From positions 1-64,000 of the forward strand of contig CAZNLH010000001.1 of NCBI GenBank assembly GCA_964573995.1: a stretch of DNA of 64,000 bases, given 5' to 3'. Of this stretch, positions 25,961 to 34,319 are shown in pieces; positions within the stretch are counted from its first letter, which is position 1; each line of letters begins with the position of its first letter. The translations under genes were made by a program, and so were the position numbers. Under the pieces are notes generated by a model, which was given only the letters and a program-made list of their open reading frames with translations, was not told the DNA's origin and did not search any database. This stretch comes from CAZNLH01 sp964573995 (lineage in GTDB: Bacteria; Gemmatimonadota; CAZMKB01; CAZNLH01).

Positions 25961-28900
25961 ATGGAAGAACAATGTGTTGAGCCTGGTGACTTGTGGGATG
26001 GAACGGGAGACCCGCATGGTATTGCCCGGAAGCGGCAATTGATGGATGTCCAGCGATTGAGACAATTGGTGATTAGGGATGACCTGACGGAACTATACAA
26101 CAGGAGATATTTCAAGGAGAGGCTACGGGAAGAGAAAAAGAGGGGCGACCTGCAAGGGTTGCCCTTTTCACTTATGATACTCGATGTCGATCACTTCAAG
26201 GAGATCAACGATCATTACGGCCACGTAACAGGCGACAGGGTATTGGTCCAGATCGCCAGGATAATCGCTGACTCGGTACGCGAGATTGATATCTCTTGCC
26301 GCTATGCGGGCGACGAATTCGTGGTGATCCTTCCCGGTGCTGGAGAAGAGGAGACCGAGGGCGTCATCCAGCGTCTCGTAAATAACTTGAATGCCTTTTT
26401 GTGGGAAGAGCGACTGGGAATAGACCTGCCGAAGTTGACGTGCAGCGTTGGTTTTTCATGTTACCCGGAGGACGCAAGGGATCTCTCCCAGCTCATAAAG
26501 AGGGCGGACCGGGCGCTGTACCTTTCGAAGAAGAAGGGGAGAGACGGCTGGCTCAGGTGGAACCAGAGGTCCGAAGCGCTCTTCGAGGAGCGGGAACCCT
26601 CGCGAGCGGACCAGACATTGGAGATGGTGGGCAGGGTGAAAGAGAGGGAGCGGATCCTCCAGATCGTAGAGCGTGCCAAGGGTGGAGCCGGCCGAGCAGT
26701 GGTAATATCCGGAGAAATGGGAATCGGCAAGACGAGGCTCGTGAAGTATGCGATGATGAGGCTCAAGGACCAAGGCTTCATGGTCCTGATGATAAATTGC
26801 TTCAAGGAGACGGCTGAGATCCCCTATCTTCCAATTCGTGAGGCGCTCAGTTGTGTCGGCGAACGGTTCAGGGCGAAATTGGAGGGGACAATGGCAGGGT
26901 TGGAGCCGAAGTTACGACAGGAACTGTCGAAAATATTCCCCTTGAAGTCCGTGCCACCTATTCCATGGCCTTCCATCAAGGATACCCCGGCGGTGTCCGA
27001 CAAGTTTCTCCTCTACGAGGCGTTTCTGCAATTCTTGAGCCTCCTTGCACAAGAGTCCCCAATCGCCGTCGTGGTTGAGAACATTCAATGGATTGATTTT
27101 TCCTCCCGTGAACTGCTGAACTACATCTCACGATCGGTTTCACACGACAGGATAATCATCATTGGATCGCGCCGCATCGGTATTCAACCGGCCTCGCCCG
27201 ATCTGGCCGAAAAGGGGGAGTTGGACGGCAGCGATTCGGTAGAGGAGATCCGCCTCAGGAACCTCACGCTCGAAGAGTCCTCCCTGTTGGCTGAAGCCCT
27301 GGTGGGGAACCAGGACCTGCCGAAGAGATACCTGGAAAATCTCTACCAGAGGACGGCCGGGAACCCCCTGTTTATAGAGGAAATGGTCAATTACTTGAGA
27401 CATGAGGGAGATGAATTAAAGGGAGGGCCGGCTTCAGGAGTACCCCTATCCATTCCCGGCAGTGTACTGGAGATGTTGAGGGGCCAAGTAGACGCACTCC
27501 AGGAGGACAGGAGGTCAATATTGGCGATGGCGTCGGTCATCGGCGTAGAGTTTGGCTTCGATCTGTTGATGCTCCTGTCACTGAAGAACGAGGGGTTCCT
27601 GCTCGATGTGATGGACGATGCGGTAAGGCAGAGGATACTAAAGGAGATGCCTCACCCGCACGAAGACAGGTATGCCTTCGTAAACCCCCTCTTCCATCAA
27701 GTCCTCTACGAGGGAATAAACAAGAGGAGGCGCAGGAACTTGCACCTGCAGATTGGCAAGTTTCTTGAGAAGTATTACTTTGATCGAATCGAAGAGTTAT
27801 ACGGAGAACTCGCGTACCACTTTCAACAAGGTTGCGACCTCTCGAAGGCCTTGACATATACTGTGAAAGCCGGACGGAGGGCCAGGGAATTGTTCGCCAA
27901 CCACGAGGTTATTCTTTACCATGATCGCGCGTTGAAGATCCTCGCTGACAGCCGGGATGGGGGAACGAACCCGTCGCTCGCTCTTCGGTTGATTGAAGAA
28001 AAGGGGGATGTCTATGACCTGATAGGAGAGTTGGGTCGGGCGGAGGAGTCTTATCTCGAGGTAAGAGAGAAGCTTATCGAGGGCGATGGCCCGAGGGGAG
28101 ACCTAGCGAGGATACTGGGGAAACTGGGTCTCGTCAGGGACAAGATGGGGAATCCGAGAGGTGCTATCGAGAACCTGGAAGAGGGCATGGCGATCCTTGG
28201 CCGTGATGAAGGGATGGAGAAGGCCCGGCTTCTTTGCTCCCTGGCCGACATCTATCTGAGGCAGGGGGACTCCGACCTGGCGATAACCTACTGCAAGCAA
28301 GGGTTGAAGGCACTTCCGCATGTAAGGGAATCGGTTGTCGGCGCGAGAATTTACCTGGCCAATGGTTGCGCCCATCTCGAGAAGGGCGAGGTTGGTAAGG
28401 CTAAGTACAATATGAACCGAGGGATCGAAATATTTGAGTCGAAGGGGGATTTGAGGGGATTGGGGAAGGCTTACCTCAGCATGGGGACGCTTTATTATAC
28501 GCGCGGTAATTATAAAATGGCCGAGGAGTATTATAAGAAGAGCATGAATCTTGCCTCGAAGACTGGTAGCGTGTCACTCCTTCAATCATGCTACAACAAT
28601 CTTGGCATGATTGCCAGGGCTGAAAGCAATCTGAATCAAGCCGTAGGCTGCTGGGAAGAGGGCCTGACTCTGGCGGAAAAGTTCAATCACTGCCGGAATA
28701 TCGCCTATATGAAGAACAATCTTGGAAATGCCTACAGGGAATTGGGAGATTTTTCCCGTGCGTTGGGCCTGCTCGAGGAGAGCGCTGAACTCTTCCAAAA
28801 ACTGAAGAGTGAGCCCGATGTCAGGAGGGTGAACCGGGGGTTGGCCATCCTCTTTCTGCGCCTGGGAGATGTCGAGGCGGCCGAGCGTGTTATCCGCCTT

Positions 28901-29494
28901 AACGATCCCGGCGTCGGGCCTGAGACAGATCAGGTAGATCGCCTGATGGATATCGACGTGCTGGGTCGTGTATTGAGGGAAAAAGGGGAATACGACCTGG
29001 TGGAACCTCTTTTCCTGAGGGCACTGGAGGGATATAGAAAGGTCGGAGATCCTGAAGATATCACCGTGGGACTGTTGAACTTGGCCGAACTCTACGTTGA
29101 TTGGGGAAGGTATAGAGAGGCATGGGATTATCGCGATGAGGCCGAGAAGATCTCTAAGAAGTATCGGTTGAAGAAATTCCTTGCGCATACCCTTCTCTTG
29201 CGGGGCATGGCTGTTATCCTTTCGGGCAGGGATTCCGCCGAAACGGTGCCCGCGCTCCAAAGGGCACTTCGAATATACCGTGAACTCGATCTTCCGTACT
29301 TAAGGATGCTCACGCACCATCACTTGGGCCTGGCCTATGAGAAGCAAGGAAAAACAGCGGAAGCGGCGAGGGAATTCGGGCATGGGGCGGAGATGGTCCG
29401 TTACATGAAGCGCAAGATAATTGAGCCCGGACTCCTGCGCAAGTTTGAGGGGCAACCCCCGGTTCACGAAGTCATGTCGCGTGGTGCGGGATAA
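25961..29494 (+). CDS. GGDEF domain - AAA-type ATPase - TPR signalling protein
   Basis: This 1177-residue protein has an N-terminal diguanylate-cyclase-type domain (about 25-205), with DDLTELYNRRYF, LDVDHFKEINDHYGH and the active-site loop AGDEF (116-120). AGDEF keeps the metal and substrate residues and is active in some cyclases. Next is a large STAND/AAA-like ATPase (about 220-560) with Walker A GEMGIGKT, then many TPR-like helical pairs (about 580-1150) such as AYLSMGTLYYTRGNYKMAEEYYKKSM. The design recalls MalT- or AfsR-like sensors with the DNA-binding domain replaced by a GGDEF domain. It may couple ligand or partner binding through the TPRs to c-di-GMP synthesis; that is inference. 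No membrane segment is seen. Confidence 0.87.
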   Translation: MEEQCVEPGDLWDGTGDPHGIARKRQLMDVQRLRQLVIRDDLTELYNRRYFKERLREEKKRGDLQGLPFSLMILDVDHFKEINDHYGHVTGDRVLVQIARIIADSVREIDISCRYAGDEFVVILPGAGEEETEGVIQRLVNNLNAFLWEERLGIDLPKLTCSVGFSCYPEDARDLSQLIKRADRALYLSKKKGRDGWLRWNQRSEALFEEREPSRADQTLEMVGRVKERERILQIVERAKGGAGRAVVISGEMGIGKTRLVKYAMMRLKDQGFMVLMINCFKETAEIPYLPIREALSCVGERFRAKLEGTMAGLEPKLRQELSKIFPLKSVPPIPWPSIKDTPAVSDKFLLYEAFLQFLSLLAQESPIAVVVENIQWIDFSSRELLNYISRSVSHDRIIIIGSRRIGIQPASPDLAEKGELDGSDSVEEIRLRNLTLEESSLLAEALVGNQDLPKRYLENLYQRTAGNPLFIEEMVNYLRHEGDELKGGPASGVPLSIPGSVLEMLRGQVDALQEDRRSILAMASVIGVEFGFDLLMLLSLKNEGFLLDVMDDAVRQRILKEMPHPHEDRYAFVNPLFHQVLYEGINKRRRRNLHLQIGKFLEKYYFDRIEELYGELAYHFQQGCDLSKALTYTVKAGRRARELFANHEVILYHDRALKILADSRDGGTNPSLALRLIEEKGDVYDLIGELGRAEESYLEVREKLIEGDGPRGDLARILGKLGLVRDKMGNPRGAIENLEEGMAILGRDEGMEKARLLCSLADIYLRQGDSDLAITYCKQGLKALPHVRESVVGARIYLANGCAHLEKGEVGKAKYNMNRGIEIFESKGDLRGLGKAYLSMGTLYYTRGNYKMAEEYYKKSMNLASKTGSVSLLQSCYNNLGMIARAESNLNQAVGCWEEGLTLAEKFNHCRNIAYMKNNLGNAYRELGDFSRALGLLEESAELFQKLKSEPDVRRVNRGLAILFLRLGDVEAAERVIRLNDPGVGPETDQVDRLMDIDVLGRVLREKGEYDLVEPLFLRALEGYRKVGDPEDITVGLLNLAELYVDWGRYREAWDYRDEAEKISKKYRLKKFLAHTLLLRGMAVILSGRDSAETVPALQRALRIYRELDLPYLRMLTHHHLGLAYEKQGKTAEAAREFGHGAEMVRYMKRKIIEPGLLRKFEGQPPVHEVMSRGAG

Positions 29495-29514
29495 GGATCT
29501 TGGAAATTTTTTTA

Positions 29515-29543
29515 TTGACAGGGATTTTGAAACGCCTTATTAT
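29515..29543 (+). promoter_or_regulatory. Strong sigma-70-type promoter for the HU gene
   Basis: TTGACA, 17-base spacer, TATTAT. The predicted start near 29550 leaves an 80-base leader. Confidence 0.75.
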
Positions 29544-29630
29544 TAGAGGGGCTTGCGGGATGGATCCCTTGGAGACAAGCCGTGACAACGCTTTTTGAAC
29601 CTTTTCATTATTTGAGAGTGAGGTGAAACC

Positions 29631-29903
29631 GTGAATAAAGGGCAGTTAATTGAGGAAGTCTCCAAGAAGGGTAAGTTCACCAAGAAGGAGGCCAAACAGG
29701 CCGTTGAACTCACGCTTGAAACCATTAAAAGGAATACGAAGAAGGGTAGGGGTGTACAACTCTTAGGTTTTGGAACCTTTACCGTCACTCGGAGAAGAAA
29801 GAGAAAAGGAAGAAATCCACAGACCGGCCAGGAGATCGTCATTCCCGCAACCAAGAGTGTAAGATTCAAGGCTGGTAAGGATTTCAAAGAAATCATCAGT
29901 TAG
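29631..29903 (+). CDS. hup: HU-family histone-like DNA-binding protein
   Basis: The 90-residue protein is a full-length HU/IHF-type DNA-bending nucleoid protein. It opens MNKGQLIEEVSKKGKFTKKE and carries GFGTFTV then RKGRNPQTGQEIVIPATKSV, with the intercalating Pro in the RNPQTG arm. It would act as a dimer. The start is a GTG after GAGAGTGAGGTG. It has its own strong promoter and a strong terminator, so it is a single-gene unit with high expected expression. Confidence 0.96.
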   Translation: MNKGQLIEEVSKKGKFTKKEAKQAVELTLETIKRNTKKGRGVQLLGFGTFTVTRRRKRKGRNPQTGQEIVIPATKSVRFKAGKDFKEIIS

Positions 29904-29956
29904 AAGGGATTGATTTATCCCGCTTTACTCAATCGAGTTGTCTCGTCTTGTCATCC

Positions 29957-29998
29957 ACTCCCTTCAATTCCCCGGGAATTGAAGGGAGTTCTTTCTTG
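29957..29998 (+). terminator. Rho-independent terminator of the HU gene
   Basis: A perfect 16-bp inverted repeat around a single central C (ACTCCCTTCAATTCCC and its complement) is followed by TTCTTTCTT. It begins 53 bases after the HU stop codon. Confidence 0.85.
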
Positions 29999-30081
29999 TG
30001 GAACAAGGAGACGTTTCCGCATGGATCGGGTGACTGGCGAGGGCCGTCCTCAAGGGGATCGTGTAGTATGGGGAGATAATA

Positions 30082-31047
30082 TTGAGGGCACTGGTGATCA
30101 GAGATGGCAGGTTGTTCATGGATCCGCAGGTGCCTCGTCCGGAGAGCCTTCCAGGGGAGGTGCTGGTCCGGGTGCGGATGGCCGGTATCTGTGGGACGGA
30201 CCTGGAGTTGCTGAAGGGTTACATGGCCTTCAGCGGAATTCCGGGGCACGAGTTCGTTGGCGTGGTCGAGGAAGATGGCGGTGAGGGACTCGTTGGGAGA
30301 CGTGTTGTCGCGGAGATAAATTGCGTCTGCGGTGAATGCGAATATTGCATGGGATCCATGCCTACCCATTGTCTTCACAGGACCGTCATCGGAATTGACC
30401 GCCATGATGGCGCCTTTGCGGATTATATCACGGTACCAAGTGAAAACGTGCACCTGGTGCCGGAAACGGTCCCGGATCGAGAGGCCGTCATGATCGAACC
30501 TCTTGCGGCGGCATTGAAGGGTGTAGAAGATGCCTCCGTCGATTCCGGCCAGAGGCTCGCCGTCCTGGGAGATGGTCGCCTGGGATTGATGGTTGCCATG
30601 GTCGCAGACCACATGGGCATCGATTCAACCATGGTCGGAAGGCATCCGGATAAGATGAAGGTCCTCGAGGGAACTGTTGTCAGGACAATACAGTCGGAAG
30701 ATTCAGCCGTCGGGGGCATGAGGGGAGCATTTGACCGAGTGATCGATTGTACTGGAAACGCAGGCGGATTGAGTATGGCCCTTGATCTCGTCAGGCCGCG
30801 TGGACGTGTGGTTGTCAAGACGACCGTTGCGGAGGAGAGTTGCTTCTCGCTTGCCTCGCTCGTTGTAAACGAGGTTGAAATGGTGGGCTCACGTTGCGGA
30901 AATTTTGACAGGGCCATTGAGATGTTGAGTGTGAAAGGAGCGCCGTTGGAACGGATGATCACAGGGTCTTTCAGGCTGGAGGAGTGGGAGGAGGCATTTG
31001 AAGTTGCAGGCAGGGGTGACAGCCTCAAGGTGCTGTTCGTTATGTAA
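30082..31047 (+). CDS. Zinc-dependent medium-chain alcohol/polyol dehydrogenase-like protein
   Basis: This 321-residue protein is a medium-chain dehydrogenase. The catalytic-zinc Cys is in GICGTD and the His-Glu in PGHEFVG. A structural-zinc cluster CVCGECEYC...C is present. The NAD(P) site is VLGDGRLGLMVAM. It probably oxidises an alcohol or polyol with NAD; the substrate cannot be predicted. The nucleotide loop reads GDGRLG rather than GxGxxG. The TTG start follows GGGAG at a normal distance and is preferred because it matches the family N-terminus. Confidence 0.88.
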   Translation: MRALVIRDGRLFMDPQVPRPESLPGEVLVRVRMAGICGTDLELLKGYMAFSGIPGHEFVGVVEEDGGEGLVGRRVVAEINCVCGECEYCMGSMPTHCLHRTVIGIDRHDGAFADYITVPSENVHLVPETVPDREAVMIEPLAAALKGVEDASVDSGQRLAVLGDGRLGLMVAMVADHMGIDSTMVGRHPDKMKVLEGTVVRTIQSEDSAVGGMRGAFDRVIDCTGNAGGLSMALDLVRPRGRVVVKTTVAEESCFSLASLVVNEVEMVGSRCGNFDRAIEMLSVKGAPLERMITGSFRLEEWEEAFEVAGRGDSLKVLFVM

Positions 31048-31133
31048 GTCACGAGAAGTATGCCCTCATAAGCATCAACTGCCCCTATAACCTCGTGGTT
31101 CCCCGGGAGGCATCGCCGGCTCCTGGTCTCTTT

Positions 31134-31844
31134 TCATGAATTAAGCCTTGTTTTCAGTTCCTCTTTCTGCCTCATATACCGCTCGGCGATCTCCGGATGG
31201 TGGATCTTGAACAGGTCTATGGCCTGTCCAAGGGTTGCCTCCGCCTTCTGGTATTTTTCATCTTCTACGCATAGTGTTATCAACTGGTCGAAGGGCAGGG
31301 TGGGTGGCGCGGCGTCGGAGGTCCCAAATCGCATGATGCTCTTGATCGCCTTCTCGGAATAATTGATGCTGTTCTCCCGCGCACCTGTCAACTGGTCACG
31401 CTGCTTGAAATAGAGGTAAGAGAAGGCAAGAAGGACCTGTTGCTTTTCCCATGGGGACTGTGCCTCGGTGCCTGCCTTCATCAGGAGCCTCTCGGCAAAT
31501 TGGTAGTTACCGTTCATCATGCTACTCGCTGCCACCATGACAAGGAGTTGCGTGGAGGTCTCCGAAGCGCTGTAGATATCGGCCTCCGTCAGTCGATCCA
31601 CCTTCGTGGGTACGTTGGCGACGTTGTCGTAGTACTTCTTGAATAGGACCCGCTCCTTGGGAGACAGGGAGGCGTACCAGTCGGACAGGTGCAGGTAACT
31701 GATCAGTCCCTTCTTGAGTTTTTGGAACCTCCACCGCCTATATAACCTTGCCAGCAACAACCAACCGAAAAGAAGGACGTTCGAGAGGATGATGACAATG
31801 AACGTGATCTTTCCCAATTCTATGAGCCAGACCGGGAGGTTCAT
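31134..31844 (-). CDS. Membrane-anchored hypothetical protein with helical repeat-like body
   Basis: I do not recognise this 236-residue protein. It has one N-terminal membrane helix (about 10-33, ITFIVIILSNVLLFGWLLLA) followed by basic residues, which puts the rest in the cytoplasm. The body is alpha-helical with TPR-like pairs, for example GNYQFAERLLMKAG and EDEKYQKAEATLGQAIDLF. It is convergent with the dehydrogenase gene, and the gap of about 85 bases between them has no clear terminator. Confidence 0.65.
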   Translation of the reverse strand: MNLPVWLIELGKITFIVIILSNVLLFGWLLLARLYRRWRFQKLKKGLISYLHLSDWYASLSPKERVLFKKYYDNVANVPTKVDRLTEADIYSASETSTQLLVMVAASSMMNGNYQFAERLLMKAGTEAQSPWEKQQVLLAFSYLYFKQRDQLTGARENSINYSEKAIKSIMRFGTSDAAPPTLPFDQLITLCVEDEKYQKAEATLGQAIDLFKIHHPEIAERYMRQKEELKTRLNS

Positions 31845-32109
31845 TTATTGACCCTTCCCCCGGATGGGCGCGCCGGGCAGTACAAAGTTATCCCCAATTC
31901 GCCACAGAGTTTTCCGCAAAACAATCCACGCTCCTTCCACAACTTCTTCCATTCAACTGAACATGAGTGTTATTACTCGAAGTGGAACTTGGAGTTGGCG
32001 GCTTTCATCCATCGTCGCCCCTTATCTGTATCTCAACTTAAGAGATTACCACAAAGGTGTCAATCGGCCTGGGCATAAATACCTACGATGGGCAATCTCC
32101 AGGCATTTC

Positions 32110-32138
32110 TTGACACCTTTCAGCCCCCTCCGTATATT
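32110..32138 (+). promoter_or_regulatory. Strong sigma-70-type promoter for the protease-scpAB group
   Basis: TTGACA, 17-base spacer, TATATT. The start would lie about 80 bases before the TTG at 32225. The rest of the 31845-32224 gap has no recognisable gene. Confidence 0.7.
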
Positions 32139-32224
32139 TAGACCGGAAATTGCGTACTTGCGACTCCGGATCGATCTCGAGATAATTCTTCACATCGAGT
32201 GGCCGATAGGTCCCTCGGAGTACA

Positions 32225-32878
32225 TTGCCCTTGAATCCTATTATTGCATTACCGGTCCTTCTCTTCTCGGTGGTCATTCATGAATGCGCGCATGGAGTGG
32301 CTGCGTACAGAGCCGGTGATCAGACTGCCTATCGGTCTGGAAGGATCACCCTCAACCCGATTCCACACCTCGATCTCTTTGGGAGCATAGTGCTCCCGGT
32401 GCTACTCTTAATAAGCCACTCCCCCTTCTTTATAGCATGGGCAAAACCCGTGCCCGTCAACCCCGCATTCTTTCGCGAACCTCGGCGCGATGAAATGAAG
32501 GTCTCCCTTGCGGGACCGCTGAGCAATGTCCTTCTGGCCGTTGGATTCCTGATCATCGGTATCCTGTTTCATTTCCCGATCCCTTTGAGGTCCGGGCCAG
32601 GGGGATTTGGAGAGGCCCTCTTCAATCTCTGTTATTATGGAATCAGTATAAACCTGTTGCTCGCCGTCTTCAACCTGATACCGATATTCCCGCTCGATGG
32701 ATCGCACATCCTGGCTGGACTCCTGCCGCCGGACCTCGAATATCGCTACAGGAGCCTCGACCGGTATGGATTTCTCATCCTCCTGATCCTGATAATGACT
32801 CCCGTACTGGACTTTCTCCTGAGTCCCGCCTGGCTGTTGCAAAGCGCCTTCCTCAGGATCTGGCTGTCGATGTATTAG
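32225..32878 (+). CDS. Site-2-protease-family (M50) membrane metalloprotease
   Basis: This 217-residue membrane protein has about five helices. The zinc motif HECAHG lies in the first helix (FSVVIHECAHGVAAYRAGD) and the third ligand in NLIPIFPLDGSHIL. It is the short form without PDZ domains, as in many uncharacterised bacterial and archaeal M50 proteins. Intramembrane cleavage of an unknown substrate is likely. The TTG start follows CGGAG five bases away. It begins a group with scpA, scpB and a Rossmann protein. Confidence 0.92.
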   Translation: MPLNPIIALPVLLFSVVIHECAHGVAAYRAGDQTAYRSGRITLNPIPHLDLFGSIVLPVLLLISHSPFFIAWAKPVPVNPAFFREPRRDEMKVSLAGPLSNVLLAVGFLIIGILFHFPIPLRSGPGGFGEALFNLCYYGISINLLLAVFNLIPIFPLDGSHILAGLLPPDLEYRYRSLDRYGFLILLILIMTPVLDFLLSPAWLLQSAFLRIWLSMY

Positions 32879-32911
32879 GGTATCGGTATCGAGCGACAGG
32901 GGATCGTGAAA

Positions 32912-33724
32912 ATGGAAGAAAGTCGATTGATCAATCGCCGGTCACCGCGCGAGGGGCAAGGCCGGGGCCCCCTTTTCTGGAAAGGGTACCGGGTGAAGCT
33001 CGATCGCTTTGAGGGTCCGCTCGATCTTCTCCTGCACCTCGTCAGGAGACATGAGATGGACATCTATGACATCCCTATCGCAATAATTACCTCTCAATAC
33101 CTGTCCTTTCTGGATGAAGTGGGTGGCCTGGACCTGGATCGTGCGGGTGATTATCTCCTGATGGCGGCGACACTGATGGCCATTAAGGCCAGGACGCTCA
33201 TACCGGGCCATGAAGACGATGAGGAAGAGGAAGACGTGGACCCCAACGAGTTGCTCTCCCTTCGACTGATTGAATATCAGGCATTCAAGGAGGTGTCAAG
33301 GCGCCTTTCAGTGGCTGCAGGCAGGCGCATGAAGTTGTACCCGAGAGGGGATTGGCTGAGCCTGGAGGATGAGGCAGAGGATGGTGAGGGTGATGGGGGT
33401 GCGGTGGCGGCGCCTGATATATCGATCAACGAGATGCTGAAGTCGTTTACCAAGTTGATTTATACCATAAAACCGGTGGAACGGCACCATGTCAGCCTCG
33501 CTGCTTACACTGTAGAAGAGAAGATTGTCCGGTTGCGGGAACGCCTTGCTGGGGAAGGCACCTTTGAATTCTTGTCCCTCTTCTGTGGCATGGTGGAGAG
33601 AGAGGAACTCGTCGTAACGTTCGTTGCCCTGCTGGAACTCATTCACCTCGGTGAAGCAAGGGTGAAACAGCGTGGCAACTTCAAGAAGTTGATAGTGTTT
33701 CGGATTGATGTTGATGAAGGATGA
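32912..33724 (+). CDS. scpA: Segregation and condensation protein A (kleisin)
   Basis: ScpA is the kleisin that bridges SMC heads with ScpB in chromosome compaction. The 270-residue protein shows KLDRFEGPLDLLLHLVRRHEMDIYDIPIAIITSQYL at the N-terminus, KARTLIP, and an acidic linker DDEEEEDVDPNE, all typical. The winged-helix C-terminus ends FEFLSLFCGMVEREELVVTFVALLELI. The ATG at 32912 lies eight bases after AGGGGA and is better placed than the GTG at 32906. It overlaps scpB by 11 bases. No smc gene is in the window. Confidence 0.94.
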   Translation: MEESRLINRRSPREGQGRGPLFWKGYRVKLDRFEGPLDLLLHLVRRHEMDIYDIPIAIITSQYLSFLDEVGGLDLDRAGDYLLMAATLMAIKARTLIPGHEDDEEEEDVDPNELLSLRLIEYQAFKEVSRRLSVAAGRRMKLYPRGDWLSLEDEAEDGEGDGGAVAAPDISINEMLKSFTKLIYTIKPVERHHVSLAAYTVEEKIVRLRERLAGEGTFEFLSLFCGMVEREELVVTFVALLELIHLGEARVKQRGNFKKLIVFRIDVDEG

Positions 33725-34319
33725 GAACGTAAGGGAACTTGAGGGAATCATCGAGGCGTTGCTCTTCGCGGCGGATACCCCGCTCAGCCTGGGGGAGATC
33801 AAGGGTGTCCTCAGGGAGTACCCCGCCGATGCAGTTGCCGGTGCCCTCGGGTCGGTAATAGAGTGCTATCGTTCAGACGAGCGCCCCCTTCAGATAGTCG
33901 AGGTCGCGGGAGGATACCAGTTTACCACGAAGGCCCGGTATTATAGGTGGATCCGTGCCCTTCACCGCAGCCGAAGGGAGGGCCGGTTGAGCGGCGCCGC
34001 GCTTGAGACTCTTGCTGTAATAGCATACAAACAGCCGGTTCCACGATCGGAAATTGAAAGGATACGGGGTGTCAATGTAGACGGTGTCATAAGGACATTG
34101 ATGAACAGGGACCTGATCCGGATTGCAGGGCGGGAAAAGCGGTTGGGGAGGGCACTCCTTTACGGAACTACTCAAAGGTTCCTGCTTAACTTCGGATTGA
34201 AGGATCTGGGGGAATTGCCTTCCTATGAAGAGATTGAACGCATGTTTGTACCCCCGGAAGACAGGGGAGGATTGTTGATAAGTGGCTTGGAAGAGAAGAG
34301 GGCCGGTAATGAGTATTGA
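33714..34319 (+). CDS. scpB: Segregation and condensation protein B
   Basis: ScpB is the second non-SMC subunit of bacterial condensin, with two winged-helix domains. The 201-residue protein has IEALLFAADTPLSLGEIKGVL at the start and the hallmark GAALETLAVIAYKQPVPRSEIERIRGVNVDGVI in the second domain. The ATG at 33714 overlaps the end of scpA; the TTG at 33705 is an alternative. Its last bases overlap the start of the next gene by 11, so translation is probably coupled across all three. Confidence 0.95.
   Translation: MKDENVRELEGIIEALLFAADTPLSLGEIKGVLREYPADAVAGALGSVIECYRSDERPLQIVEVAGGYQFTTKARYYRWIRALHRSRREGRLSGAALETLAVIAYKQPVPRSEIERIRGVNVDGVIRTLMNRDLIRIAGREKRLGRALLYGTTQRFLLNFGLKDLGELPSYEEIERMFVPPEDRGGLLISGLEEKRAGNEY

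Noticed and set aside
29925..30080. Small ORFs between HU and the dehydrogenase gene
   Set aside because: The region is taken up by a perfect terminator hairpin and a short leader; no frame has a plausible start and length.
31870..31965. Cluster of TTATCCCCA, TTTTCCGCA and TTCCACAAC sequences as DnaA boxes or an origin
   Set aside because: None matches TTATCCACA well, and no dnaA, dnaN or AT-rich unwinding repeat is nearby.
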